NCBI RefSeq assembly: GCF_000317285.1
Contig: NZ_AJLN01000084.1
Location: 1-64,000, forward strand
DNA: 64,000 nucleotides
DNA from: Chlorogloeopsis fritschii PCC 6912
GTDB taxonomy: Bacteria; Cyanobacteriota; Cyanobacteriia; Cyanobacteriales; Nostocaceae
Direction: 5' to 3'
This document shows positions 56,720 to 64,000 of the stretch, one piece after another. How positions within the stretch are numbered: position 1 is the stretch's first letter; each line of letters begins with the position of its first letter. The position numbers were made by a program, and so were the translations under genes. Below the pieces are notes generated by a model that worked only from the letters and a program-made list of their open reading frames with translations, searched no databases and had not been told where the DNA came from.

Positions 56720-57481
56720 ATGAATAATCAAGTCATATTTTTACTGTGGATTTCTGTCGGTATTAATATTTTATGTTTTTTTATTGGTGGTTTTATTTTT
56801 CTTAAAAAAGCTCGATATTACTATTTATTTTTGAAGACACTAAAATTTTTGAATCTTCAAAAAAGTCTTCATCTTGATTATCCTCCTTATTATTGGCATA
56901 AGAAGAGTCAATATGAATTATTGCCTCAAACTGAATCTGAAATTATTATGTTAGGAGATAGTATAACTGATGAAGGTGAATGGATAGAGTTATTAGGAAA
57001 TATCAAGGTTAAAAACAGAGGTATTTCTGGTGATACAACAGAAAGAATATTATATCGTCTTAGTACAATTATAGCATCGCAGCCTAAACAAATATTTTTA
57101 ATGATAGGTATCAATGATTTAATAAATAGTAAGAAATCAGTTATAGAAATTTTAGAAAGTTATCAGGAAATTTTACAAGAGTTTCAAGAGAAAACACCAC
57201 ACACAGAAATTTTTATTCAAAGTGTATTGCCTGTTCATAATAAAATTTATATATATTGGCACGACAATAAAAATATCATCAATCTTAATTTAGGCTTACA
57301 AAAGCTTGCCCAAAAATTTAACTATAAATATATAGATTTATTTTCTAAATTAATAGATTCGGAAAACCAATTGGATGTTAAATATACAGTAGATGGTCTA
57401 CATCTAAATGGTCACGCATACTTAGTTTGGAAATCAGTAATTGAAAAATATTTAGCTACTTCCGAAATACAAAAAAGCTGA
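56720..57481 (+). CDS. membrane-anchored SGNH/GDSL-family hydrolase
   Basis: 253 residues. One N-terminal membrane helix (about 5-28, VIFLLWISVGINILCFFIGGFIFL), then an SGNH domain: block I IIMLGDSITDEGEW (Ser nucleophile), block II RGISGDTTERIL (Gly), block III LMIGINDL (Asn), block V VDGLHLNGHAYLVW (Asp and His). Such enzymes are esterases or acyl-hydrolases acting on lipids or glycans, here probably facing the periplasm. Very AT-rich compared with its neighbours, which might mean transfer. The nearby start at 56585 (ATGAATAATCAAGT) is a short repeat of its own start sequence. Confidence 0.8.
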   Translation: MNNQVIFLLWISVGINILCFFIGGFIFLKKARYYYLFLKTLKFLNLQKSLHLDYPPYYWHKKSQYELLPQTESEIIMLGDSITDEGEWIELLGNIKVKNRGISGDTTERILYRLSTIIASQPKQIFLMIGINDLINSKKSVIEILESYQEILQEFQEKTPHTEIFIQSVLPVHNKIYIYWHDNKNIINLNLGLQKLAQKFNYKYIDLFSKLIDSENQLDVKYTVDGLHLNGHAYLVWKSVIEKYLATSEIQKS

Positions 57482-57536
57482 GAAATTATATTTGTAAAGG
57501 TATACCAATCTCATAAGCATTTCATCTTAGGATTTT

Positions 57537-58286
57537 CTACAGTGCATCTGGATCTATTCCCATAGCACGCAATTGTTCTGCTAATAATTGAGCGCGTTGT
57601 TCTGCAATCTCAGCGCGTTGTTTTTGCTGTTCTTTTTCTAAGCGTTCCTGTTCAGCACGTTGTTCAGCCACTTCGGCACGTTCATCCCCTGTCGGAAGAA
57701 CGGTACCATCTTGATAACACCAGCGCAACCAAATATCCTGTCTGCTTTCAAATTCTCCCTGCCAGAGAGTTAACCCTAAACCAACTTGCTCTAACCAAGT
57801 TTCTGATGTTTCAAAGTACCTCGCCCCCCGAAGTTCATAAATACGTAACTGCTGCTCTCCTAACTGTCGAGTAGGATCGTAGACTACGTAGTAACTCACC
57901 CGCATTTGTTCATAAATTTTCAGTTTGCTTCCTAGTTCATCGCCTTCTCTGTTAGAGACAATTTCGATCGCAACTTCTGGGGTTTTGCCAAATTCCCAAA
58001 GCATATAGCAACGATTTTGCTTCTCCCACCAGTTCTCAGGCACTTGCACATTCAGGCTGAGGAAGACGTCTGGCATGATGGGGGATTGTTTGTAAATGTA
58101 GTAAATGCCGACATTTGCTTCAGCTAAAAAAATCTGATTTTGTAAAGAGCTGTAAAGAGAACTTACTAAAAGGCGTTGTTGTTTAGCAGAAGCAAAATTA
58201 TCCACAGGCGTGTCGTCTTCAGTTACTAGCTGATTGGCATCAGGTACATAGAAATTATCATCATTGATTAGAAGTTGCTCAACCAT
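57537..58286 (-). CDS. Uma2-family protein with C-terminal coiled coil
   Basis: 249 residues. Uma2 core: FYVPDANQLVTEDDTPVDNFASAKQQRLLVSSLYSSL, PIMPDVFLSLNVQVPENW, EFGKTPEVAIEIVSNREGDELGSKLKIYEQMRVSYYVVYDP, the PD-(D/E)xK-like region. The tail (about 205-245) is a coiled coil of ERAEVAEQRAEQERLEKEQQKQRAEIAEQRAQ type ending LRAMGIDPDAL, a very common arrangement in these cyanobacterial proteins. Role unknown. It has its own position between the SGNH and exporter genes. Start ATG 58286. Confidence 0.85.
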   Translation of the reverse strand: MVEQLLINDDNFYVPDANQLVTEDDTPVDNFASAKQQRLLVSSLYSSLQNQIFLAEANVGIYYIYKQSPIMPDVFLSLNVQVPENWWEKQNRCYMLWEFGKTPEVAIEIVSNREGDELGSKLKIYEQMRVSYYVVYDPTRQLGEQQLRIYELRGARYFETSETWLEQVGLGLTLWQGEFESRQDIWLRWCYQDGTVLPTGDERAEVAEQRAEQERLEKEQQKQRAEIAEQRAQLLAEQLRAMGIDPDAL

Positions 58287-58321
58287 GAGTTTATCTACCT
58301 CTTGAGAGCTTTATTTTTACG

Positions 58322-59032
58322 TTAGTTGATTGGAGTTAAAACGTCTGCATCTACACTATCATTTTTAAGATGACCGTCTTCCATGTAGATAATACGATCG
58401 CCTATATCTAAAATGCGGTTATCGTGCGTCACCATTAAGATAGTACAACCCTGTTCTTTTGCTAATTTGTGCATCAATTCCACTACATCTCGCCCAGATT
58501 TTTTATCTAGGGCAGCAGTCGGTTCATCTGCTAAAACGATTTTAGGATGACTTACTAAAGCACGAGCTATTGCTACGCGTTGTTTCTGTCCACCTGATAA
58601 GTTTTCGGCATAATAATTGACGCGATCGCCTAAACCAACGTGTTCTAAAATAGCTGTTGCTTTGGCATCTAAATCTTCATCTAAAATCTCTTCATGAAGT
58701 TCTAACGACATTCGGACATTTTGCTTTGCTGTCAAAAAAGTCATCAGATTATGCGCCTGAAAAATATAACCAATCTGACGGCGAATTTCTGTTAATTGTC
58801 TCTTGTTTGCTCCACACATTTGTTGCCCTAGTATCTTCAAACTACCTTCTTGTGCAGAACGTAAGCCACCCATTAAAGTTAATAATGTAGTTTTACCAGA
58901 GCCAGAAGGGCCAGTTAAAATGACAATTTCCCCTCGATAAATATCTAAGTTAATATCAATTAACACTTGCTTGCGAAGTGAGCCTTGCCCAAAATAATGA
59001 TTGAGGTTTTGGATAGAAATAATTGGTTCCAT
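58322..59032 (-). CDS. devA: DevA-type ABC transporter ATPase
   Basis: 236 residues. Walker A GPSGSGKTT, Q-loop IFQAHNLMTFLTAKQNV, signature [15 protein letters not shown], Walker B IVLADEPTAALD, switch His in MVTHDNRI. It is closest in memory to DevA of the DevBCA exporters; the true heterocyst devBCA exports envelope glycolipids, but cyanobacteria carry several paralogues. It is the last gene of the TetR operon, 177 bases after devC. That gap holds TAGGGGCTAGGGGCTAG repeats. Confidence 0.88.
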   Translation of the reverse strand: MEPIISIQNLNHYFGQGSLRKQVLIDINLDIYRGEIVILTGPSGSGKTTLLTLMGGLRSAQEGSLKILGQQMCGANKRQLTEIRRQIGYIFQAHNLMTFLTAKQNVRMSLELHEEILDEDLDAKATAILEHVGLGDRVNYYAENLSGGQKQRVAIARALVSHPKIVLADEPTAALDKKSGRDVVELMHKLAKEQGCTILMVTHDNRILDIGDRIIYMEDGHLKNDSVDADVLTPIN

Positions 59033-59089
59033 ATTGATTGTTAATTGTTAATTGTTGATAGCTATTAACTATTAAATAGGTGGTTTTCC

Positions 59090-59150
59090 TTCTGCCTCCT
59101 GTCTTGAAAATAGGGGCTAGGGGCTAGAGACTAGGGACTAGGGAAAAGAG
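59090..59150. repeat. GGGGCTA tandem repeats between devC and devA
   Basis: AATAGGGGCTAGGGGCTAGAGACTAGGGACTAGGG heptads lie in the gap between permease and ATPase genes. Confidence 0.7.
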
Positions 59151-59208
59151 GTTTTCACCAATTCGTTGTGCGACTTGTTTCATAACGACTGCCTTCTGCT
59201 ACTTAGCC

Positions 59209-60372
59209 TCAAAACATATCTGCTGGATCGGCGGCTCTGAGTTTTCGCAGGGCGATCGCTCCTGAACCACTGCACATGATAATCGTCAATAGCAACACAA
59301 AAATCGCACGATTGAGTTTCATGCCAATCGGTATCAAAGTCGCAGCATAGGTGATTTGATAAAGCCCGATAGATAAAAGCACTCCAGGAATAAAGCCTAA
59401 TGCCGCTAGTAATAAAGCTTCTTGCATGAGCATTGTCATAAGATAGCGATCGCTATATCCCATCGCTTTTAATGTGGCGTATTCTGGCAGGTGATCGGAA
59501 ACGTCGGCATAGAGAATCTGGTAAACAATCACAATCCCAACGATAAATCCTACTGCCGCTCCCATTCCGAAGATAAAGCCAATTCCCTGATTACTCCAGT
59601 AATCTATTTCTGTTTGAGCAAATTCTTGGGGAGTCAATACTTTGACATCATTGGGCAAAGCTCTTATGAGTTGCGATCGCACAGCTTGCACGTTTGTGCC
59701 TGGCTCTAGGTTAATTAGCCCAACTTCAATTTGATTTGGCTTGCGTTCTGGAAATAATTTAAGAAAAGTAGAATCGCTGCTGATAATGTTACCGTCAGCA
59801 CCAAAAGACACGCCAAGCTGAAATAACCCTACCGTTTGTACAGTTTGGCTATTTACCTCGGCTTCCACACTGCCATGCTGCTTTACTAAATCGGGGATGG
59901 GGCCGTATTCTGGTCGAGAAGCAAGATCAAATAGTACCCGATCTAGTAACTTAAGTTGCCCTAAATGTTTATTTACCTCTGGGTTATCAAATGGTGGGTT
60001 TGCCGGATCTATCCCCCACACTAAAATACTCCGGGTAATGCGAGTTTCAGGATTGCGCCATTGGGCAACGTTGATGTACAAAGGACGAACTGATTTGACG
60101 CGATCGTAAGCTAAGGTTTGCTGCAATCTCTCTCTAGGAAAGCTTTTGACAGAAATCAGAGATTGAAACTGCGGATTAATTAAAACTAAATCTGCTTGTA
60201 GATTTTGATGAGCTTGGGTTGCACTATCTAGGAGCGCATCTAGTAATCCCATTTGCACAAACATCAGCATATCCGCAAAAGCGATTCCCGCTAATGCTAC
60301 TGCCAAGCGTGTTTTTTCTTTCTTTAGCTGGAGCCATGCTAGGGGTGTACGGCGAAATAGTTTACGAAGCAT
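59209..60372 (-). CDS. devC: DevC-type ABC transporter permease
   Basis: 387 residues. N-terminal helix with TPLAWLQLKKEKTRLAVALAGIAFADMLMFVQMGLLDAL, a large periplasmic domain, and three C-terminal helices (IGFIFGMGAAVGFIVGIVIVYQILYADVSDHLPEYATLKAMGYSD; LLAALGFIPGVLLSIGLYQ; IFVLLLTIIMCSGSGAIALRKL). This is the DevC form of MacB-like permeases. An operator-like dyad (60407-60425) lies 35 bases upstream, so devC-devA may have its own regulated promoter. Confidence 0.9.
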   Translation of the reverse strand: MLRKLFRRTPLAWLQLKKEKTRLAVALAGIAFADMLMFVQMGLLDALLDSATQAHQNLQADLVLINPQFQSLISVKSFPRERLQQTLAYDRVKSVRPLYINVAQWRNPETRITRSILVWGIDPANPPFDNPEVNKHLGQLKLLDRVLFDLASRPEYGPIPDLVKQHGSVEAEVNSQTVQTVGLFQLGVSFGADGNIISSDSTFLKLFPERKPNQIEVGLINLEPGTNVQAVRSQLIRALPNDVKVLTPQEFAQTEIDYWSNQGIGFIFGMGAAVGFIVGIVIVYQILYADVSDHLPEYATLKAMGYSDRYLMTMLMQEALLLAALGFIPGVLLSIGLYQITYAATLIPIGMKLNRAIFVLLLTIIMCSGSGAIALRKLRAADPADMF

Positions 60373-60406
60373 AATGACAGTTCTTTAAAAAGAGAAAGTA
60401 AAATTT

Positions 60407-60425
60407 ATATCGGACGTTCGTTATG
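60407..60425. promoter_or_regulatory. putative TetR operator before devC
   Basis: ATATCGGACGTTCGTTATG, centred on CGGACGTTCG. It matches the dyads at 61724-61742 and 63719-63737. Confidence 0.65.
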
Positions 60426-60446
60426 TATTAAGTTAAATTCAAATTG

Positions 60447-61070
60447 CTACTTGATACTTAGAGGCTCTCGTTTCATCGTCCAAATCAGAGAGCTTCCTTC
60501 GAGTAAATCAAGGGTTTTCAGCACTTCAAAACCATTTTTTTGATAAAAGCGAACAGCTTTTGGAGTAGAAGTTTCTAGATAGCAAGGTAAACGTTGACTA
60601 TCTGCCTGTTGAAGAATTGGCTGTAGCAATAAACTACCAATTCCTTGCCCTTGATGGGCAGGTGAAACACCAAGAAGGTTGAGATACCAGTGTGGTTGGG
60701 GTAGATCGCCTTTATGATATTCCTCTAATACAGAGAGTATTGATATCAATCGCCCTACTTTGGATAAACCCAATTTGAAAGTTAAGGAAAATACTGTCGG
60801 CAAAAAATGAAAAATATTCAGGTGAGAATGATTTGGAGGTAACCAAGCAGCAACACCTTTGATGCTACCTACGGTTGTGTAGATATGGTTGTAAGGCAAG
60901 CTAGCAAGCAAAATTCCTTTAAATAGGCTGTTGAGGGCATTTACTTTCATGCGATCGCTTGGTGAAATCAGACAGTTTAATACCGGATCGTCATCAAATG
61001 CCTTTACTAAGATTTCACTTGCCGGATTAATTTGCGATCGCTCAAGTCGTACAAGATTAGAAGTCATCAT
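60447..61070 (-). CDS. GNAT-family N-acetyltransferase
   Basis: 207 residues from ATG 61070 (MMTSNLVRLERSQINPASEIL). Acetyl-CoA motif SPAHQGQGIGSLLLQPILQQA (Q/R-x-x-G-x-G/A) and C-terminal CYLETSTPKAVRFYQKNGFEVLKTLDLLEGSSLIWTMKRE. A substrate is not evident; its place between adaptor and permease genes of a TetR-controlled exporter hints at modification of the exported compound or of a drug, by analogy with resistance operons (inference). About 280 bases upstream of it (61080-61354) hold only a weak, overlapping small frame. Confidence 0.85.
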   Translation of the reverse strand: MMTSNLVRLERSQINPASEILVKAFDDDPVLNCLISPSDRMKVNALNSLFKGILLASLPYNHIYTTVGSIKGVAAWLPPNHSHLNIFHFLPTVFSLTFKLGLSKVGRLISILSVLEEYHKGDLPQPHWYLNLLGVSPAHQGQGIGSLLLQPILQQADSQRLPCYLETSTPKAVRFYQKNGFEVLKTLDLLEGSSLIWTMKREPLSIK

Positions 61071-61354
61071 GATTTCACCACAGCAAATCATTGAGAAATT
61101 GATAAACACGTACAAAATCAATCTTTGTCATTGCCAGCATGAAGCGTACTTTTTCTCTATCCTGTTGAATTCCATTGGAGTAAATTATTTTGCAACCAGT
61201 AATAAACAAAGTTATCCAAGGATAGGTTCTGCGGAGCAACCGAAACCAAACGAGGGAAGTTCTACAAGACTGAATTTTCATATTTTGTGAATGTGTCAGT
61301 CTAGAGCTAACTCTTGATGATGTAATAGTTTGAGTTAACTTCAAAGGAAACAAT

Positions 61355-61693
61355 TTAAGTAGAAAAAAGCGAGTTAGATTGCTTTTCTAACTGACGCTGT
61401 CGCATGAGTAAAAATAAGGGAAGCCCAAATGAAACTCCAACTGTAAGAGTGCTAACAATATAAACCCAAAGAAATTTCATCTTTAGGCGTGTTCCTTCCC
61501 AAAACACGAACATTAACAGAACTAGAGCTGAGATAAATACATCCATGCCAAAGAAGGCAGAAATTCGATTGGCAAACAGATGTTCTAAAAACAACTTGAT
61601 GTCAAAACCGTGTTCTAACAGAAATGAAATGAATTGGGAGTAAGGTAGGGTTAAACCGAGAATGCTAAGTATCAAGTAGATACCTTGAAGCAT
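61355..61693 (-). CDS. DUF2834-family membrane protein
   Basis: 112 residues. Three membrane helices: IYLILSILGLTLPYSQFISFLLEHG, ISAFFGMDVFISALVLLMFVFWEGTRL, LWVYIVSTLTVGVSFGLPLFLLMRQRQL. The block L-F-A-N-x-I-S-x-F-F-G-M-D and the WEGTRL-...-SFGLPLFLLMR ending are DUF2834 features. Function unknown. It has its own ribosome site (AAAGGAGG) and an operator-like dyad 31 bases upstream, which suggests a regulated promoter inside the operon. Confidence 0.8.
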   Translation of the reverse strand: MLQGIYLILSILGLTLPYSQFISFLLEHGFDIKLFLEHLFANRISAFFGMDVFISALVLLMFVFWEGTRLKMKFLWVYIVSTLTVGVSFGLPLFLLMRQRQLEKQSNSLFST

Positions 61694-61723
61694 ATTGACA
61701 ACCTCCTTTGATAGATTGCAGAT

Positions 61724-61742
61724 ATATCAAACATTCGTTATA
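61724..61742. promoter_or_regulatory. putative TetR operator before DUF2834-GNAT
   Basis: ATATCAAACATTCGTTATA, 31 bases before the DUF2834 gene start; same dyad class as 60407-60425 and 63719-63737. Confidence 0.65.
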
Positions 61743-61760
61743 AATTACAGCAAAAAAACT

Positions 61761-63047
61761 TTACAACTCAATTGCTGTTTGCACCTGCAAGTTGGTGAGA
61801 GCAGTAACTTGCTTGCTATCTTCAGGGTTGAGGCGAATTCTCACTTCTACGACACGGCGATCCAGATTTTCTCCTGGTTGATTGCTGAAGACATTCTGTC
61901 TATTCACCTGCAAGCCAATTTGGGAAACTTTGCCACGCAATTCTCCTGAAAATGCTTGACTCGTAATTACCGCTTGCTGCCCTAGCTTAATTTTGCCGAT
62001 GTCAGTTTGATAAACTTCTGCAACTACCGCCATCTGCTGAGTTTGCCCCAAATCCGCAATGCCTGCATCAGCAATTTTTTCTCCGGCTCGTGTGTGAATT
62101 TTGAGAATCTGCCCGGCGATGGGTGCGCGGATGTAAGCTTGTTCGAGGTTAGTTTGTGCTTGTTGCAGTGCCGCTTTAGCATTGTCTACTTCTGCCTGGG
62201 CTGCCTGCACATCTACCGGGCGAACTTCAGCAATTTGGTTCAGAGTCGCTCTCGCAGAGTTTAATTCTTCTTGGCGAGATGTTTGAATGCGTCTCAAGTT
62301 TGCTCTGGCTTCGGCAAGTTGTTGCTGTCGCGATGATTGGATACGTTTGAGGTTTGCTTGTGCTTCGTTGAATTGTTCCTGTGCAGTTTGTAAACTCAGG
62401 CGCTTACTATCTCTTAATGATGCTGAAAGTGCGCCCTCTTGATACAGCTTTTCGTGGCGTTGATATTCCATCGTCGCATTTCGCAATTCTGCTGCTAACC
62501 GGGCGATCGCTGCTTGTTGGGCTTGAATTTCTGTCTTTTGTTCTGCTGCTAACCGGGCGATCGCTGCTTGTTGTGCCTCTATTTCCGTTTGTCTTTCGGC
62601 TTGCAAGCGGCTAATGTTTGCCTGTTGTGCCTGAATTTCTCCAGTTTTGGCTCCAGCTTTTACCTGTGCCAATTTTGCTTGAGCCATCTTCACCTGCTCT
62701 TTTGCCTGCAATACAGCATCTTGCAAGCGTTTTTGCGAATCCAAAATTGCTACTACCTGCCCCGCTTGTACATTATCGCCCTGTTTGACGAGTATTTTAG
62801 CCACGCGATCGCCATCTAAAGCCAGAGGTGCAGACAAGCGAATTACTTCCCCTTCTGGCTCCAAACGCCCAAGAGCAGCAACTTTTTTGACTGGGGGCAG
62901 TGTTTCTGGGGTGGGAGACTCAGACTTACCTGCTAAGTCAAATTGGGAAATTCCATATAAAGCGATCGCTCCAGTAATCGCCGCAGCAGTCAATATCAAG
63001 CTAATCAGTCGCCGAGTTAAAGGTTTTGAGATAGATTGTTCAGCCAT
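61761..63047 (-). CDS. devB: DevB-type membrane fusion protein (HlyD family)
   Basis: 428 residues. One N-terminal helix (about 13-36, LISLILTAAAITGAIALYGISQFDL). A biotinyl-lipoyl domain (EVIRLSAPLALDGDRVAKILVKQGDNVQAGQVVAILD) is split by a long coiled coil (about 110-310) with internal duplications (IEAQQAAIARLAAEQKTEIQAQQAAIARLAAE). The barrel region contains IRAPIAGQILKIHTRAGEKIADAGIADLGQ. It links permease to an outer-membrane channel. Start lies 30 bases after tetR, so the two are probably one transcript. Confidence 0.9.
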   Translation of the reverse strand: MAEQSISKPLTRRLISLILTAAAITGAIALYGISQFDLAGKSESPTPETLPPVKKVAALGRLEPEGEVIRLSAPLALDGDRVAKILVKQGDNVQAGQVVAILDSQKRLQDAVLQAKEQVKMAQAKLAQVKAGAKTGEIQAQQANISRLQAERQTEIEAQQAAIARLAAEQKTEIQAQQAAIARLAAELRNATMEYQRHEKLYQEGALSASLRDSKRLSLQTAQEQFNEAQANLKRIQSSRQQQLAEARANLRRIQTSRQEELNSARATLNQIAEVRPVDVQAAQAEVDNAKAALQQAQTNLEQAYIRAPIAGQILKIHTRAGEKIADAGIADLGQTQQMAVVAEVYQTDIGKIKLGQQAVITSQAFSGELRGKVSQIGLQVNRQNVFSNQPGENLDRRVVEVRIRLNPEDSKQVTALTNLQVQTAIEL

Positions 63048-63077
63048 ATGTCTTATTCATTTAAATTAGAAATAGAC

Positions 63078-63704
63078 TTATTTAGGAAAATGGGGGTATA
63101 TATTCTTAGTCTTCCCATTAGCAGAACTTGCTTTATCTTGAGTATTGAAATAAGCAGTTAACATTTGTGCTAGTAGTTCTCCTTGTTCGGCAAGAGAAAC
63201 GGCTTCACCCTCGAACATTCGCCGATAAATAATTCCATTCAGGAAATTACAAATGAAATCAATAACTGCTTGATCTTGAATTTGCAAGTAATCCGAAAGC
63301 GCCTGCATAGTATCTTCCGAGGCTTTTCTGAGGGTTTTGTTGTTCCATATGTCAGTTCGTTGCTGCTGCTGATAGAAATCAAATCCCAGCAAAATTTGTT
63401 TGGCAAAGTAGTCTTCATTTTTGGCAAGAAAATTCATTAAGGCTTCGATGCGTTCTGGTAAAGTTTTGGCATCTCCGGCGTCAGCAATAAAATTCAAGAT
63501 ATCTTGCCGTGTTTGCTCTTCAACCAACTGCAAAAATAAAGCCTCTTTATTGGGAAAATAATGATACAGCGTACCAGTAGAAACATTGAGTTCCTTAGCT
63601 ATCTCTCGCATGGTGATTGCGGCATAGCCTTTTTGGGCGAACAAGTCAAAGCATTTCATCAATAACTCTTTGCGGTATTGTTCATGATCGACTATTTTGG
63701 GCAT
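63078..63704 (-). CDS. TetR-family transcriptional repressor
   Basis: 208 residues. N-terminal helix-turn-helix: QYRKELLMKCFDLFAQKGYAAITMREIAKELNVSTGTLYHYFPNKEALFLQLVEE (about 8-60). The C-terminal ligand domain is helical (LPERIEALMNFLAKNEDYFAKQILLGFDFYQQQQRTDIW). It heads the devB-DUF2834-GNAT-devC-devA gene row and very likely represses it until a small inducer binds. An operator-like dyad lies 15 bases upstream of its start, consistent with autoregulation. Confidence 0.9.
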   Translation of the reverse strand: MPKIVDHEQYRKELLMKCFDLFAQKGYAAITMREIAKELNVSTGTLYHYFPNKEALFLQLVEEQTRQDILNFIADAGDAKTLPERIEALMNFLAKNEDYFAKQILLGFDFYQQQQRTDIWNNKTLRKASEDTMQALSDYLQIQDQAVIDFICNFLNGIIYRRMFEGEAVSLAEQGELLAQMLTAYFNTQDKASSANGKTKNIYPHFPK

Positions 63705-63718
63705 TACAAAATTTATTT

Positions 63719-63737
63719 ATATCGAACGTTAGTTATA
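63719..63737. promoter_or_regulatory. putative TetR operator before tetR
   Basis: ATATCGAACGTTAGTTATA, centred on GAACGTT, 15 bases before the tetR start; shared with 61724-61742 and 60407-60425. Confidence 0.7.
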
Positions 63738-64000
63738 TTATGTACTAATATTACGAATTAAGCATCAGCGTCGTGGATGGTAATGTCGTTAATTTTATAC
63801 TGCTCCCCACCAAACTCAAATTCCTGTAGGGTATGTGTTCGTCTTGATGACGTGCAGGCTTTCCTACAGGTTAATCCCATTGGCAAAAGAAGTGGGATGA
63901 GCTTAATTATTGTTTCTAAACGAGGCGAACCACACGCAAATCGCGTACATCAAGAGATCAGCGCTTGTTGAGACTCACCTGAAAAGTCTAGTACTGATGC
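63738..64000. other. window end without a supported gene
   Basis: Only a short plus-strand frame (63777-63971) is open, without a ribosome site or a recognisable product. The region upstream of tetR may contain a promoter. Confidence 0.35.

Noticed and set aside
61075-61353. 92-codon frame between GNAT and DUF2834
   Set aside because: It ends at the GNAT start and has no recognisable domain. A small real protein from 61282 cannot be excluded, but support is too weak.
63777-63971. Plus-strand frame at the window end
   Set aside because: No ribosome site and no family similarity.

Overview
The window comes from a filamentous, probably heterocyst-forming cyanobacterium (order Nostocales in the broad sense). 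Evidence for this: many HIP1-type GCGATCGC octamers, heptameric short tandem repeats of the AATGACC/AATGACT type, DevBCA-type exporter genes, a high-light-inducible protein, a CRR6-type NDH-1 assembly protein, and split orange-carotenoid-protein genes (two helical carotenoid proteins plus a C-terminal-domain homologue). It is mostly chromosomal housekeeping DNA with small accessory islands. No prophage, CRISPR array, tRNA or rRNA gene was seen.

Layout. 1-3.7 kb: a secreted filamentous-haemagglutinin-like protein, then two tiny genes whose products share a C-terminal YPCP(I/V)PGYPxGC motif. 3.9-8.8 kb: a DHH-like hypothetical, then a ~3 kb transposon-like unit (4942-7932) with 49-bp terminal inverted repeats and an 11-bp target duplication. 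It carries a membrane-anchored P-loop NTPase with eight TPRs and sits immediately upstream of hemD; the duplicated 11 bp is hemD's own Shine-Dalgarno sequence. 9.3-12.4 kb: HU, a CobD-like decarboxylase and a flavoprotein. 12.9-17.3 kb: DUF3685 regulator, Fur/PerR regulator, CRR6, hypothetical. 18-29.6 kb: GT9, ispD, scpB, DUF760, HtrA protease, LysM-M23 protein, ispG, Ctp protease, prohibitin-like, Uma2 and DUF433 genes. 29.7-35.4 kb: EF-G-like GTPase, TPR protein, PsiE and small hypotheticals. 35.4-39.7 kb: CTDH, HCP4-like and a second HCP around queG and a HAD phosphatase. 39.7-43.4 kb: MacAB-like exporter operon. 43.7-51.2 kb: TPR protein, response regulator, GyrA/ParC-family topoisomerase subunit, membrane protein, Hli, SigA. 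51.2-53.3 kb: a 2.1-kb stretch without a convincing gene. 53.3-58.3 kb: gyrB, miaA, SGNH hydrolase, Uma2. 58.3-63.7 kb: a TetR-controlled DevBCA-type exporter operon with DUF2834 and GNAT genes inserted.

How genes work together. ispD and ispG are two steps of the MEP isoprenoid pathway. hemD and the CobD-like gene belong to tetrapyrrole/corrinoid metabolism. The CTDH/HCP genes form a carotenoid transfer and photoprotection set. The last operon looks self-contained: TetR regulator, adaptor, permease and ATPase, with three copies of one operator-like dyad before tetR, before DUF2834-GNAT and before devC-devA.

Repeats are unusually active here. Heptad repeats and GC-rich modular palindromic repeats fill many intergenic spaces and have entered coding sequences (miaA, the GyrA-like gene, the hemD 3' end, probably cobD and the signal-peptide region of a TPR protein). 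All functional calls rest on reading the sequence and on remembered family features; no database search was run.
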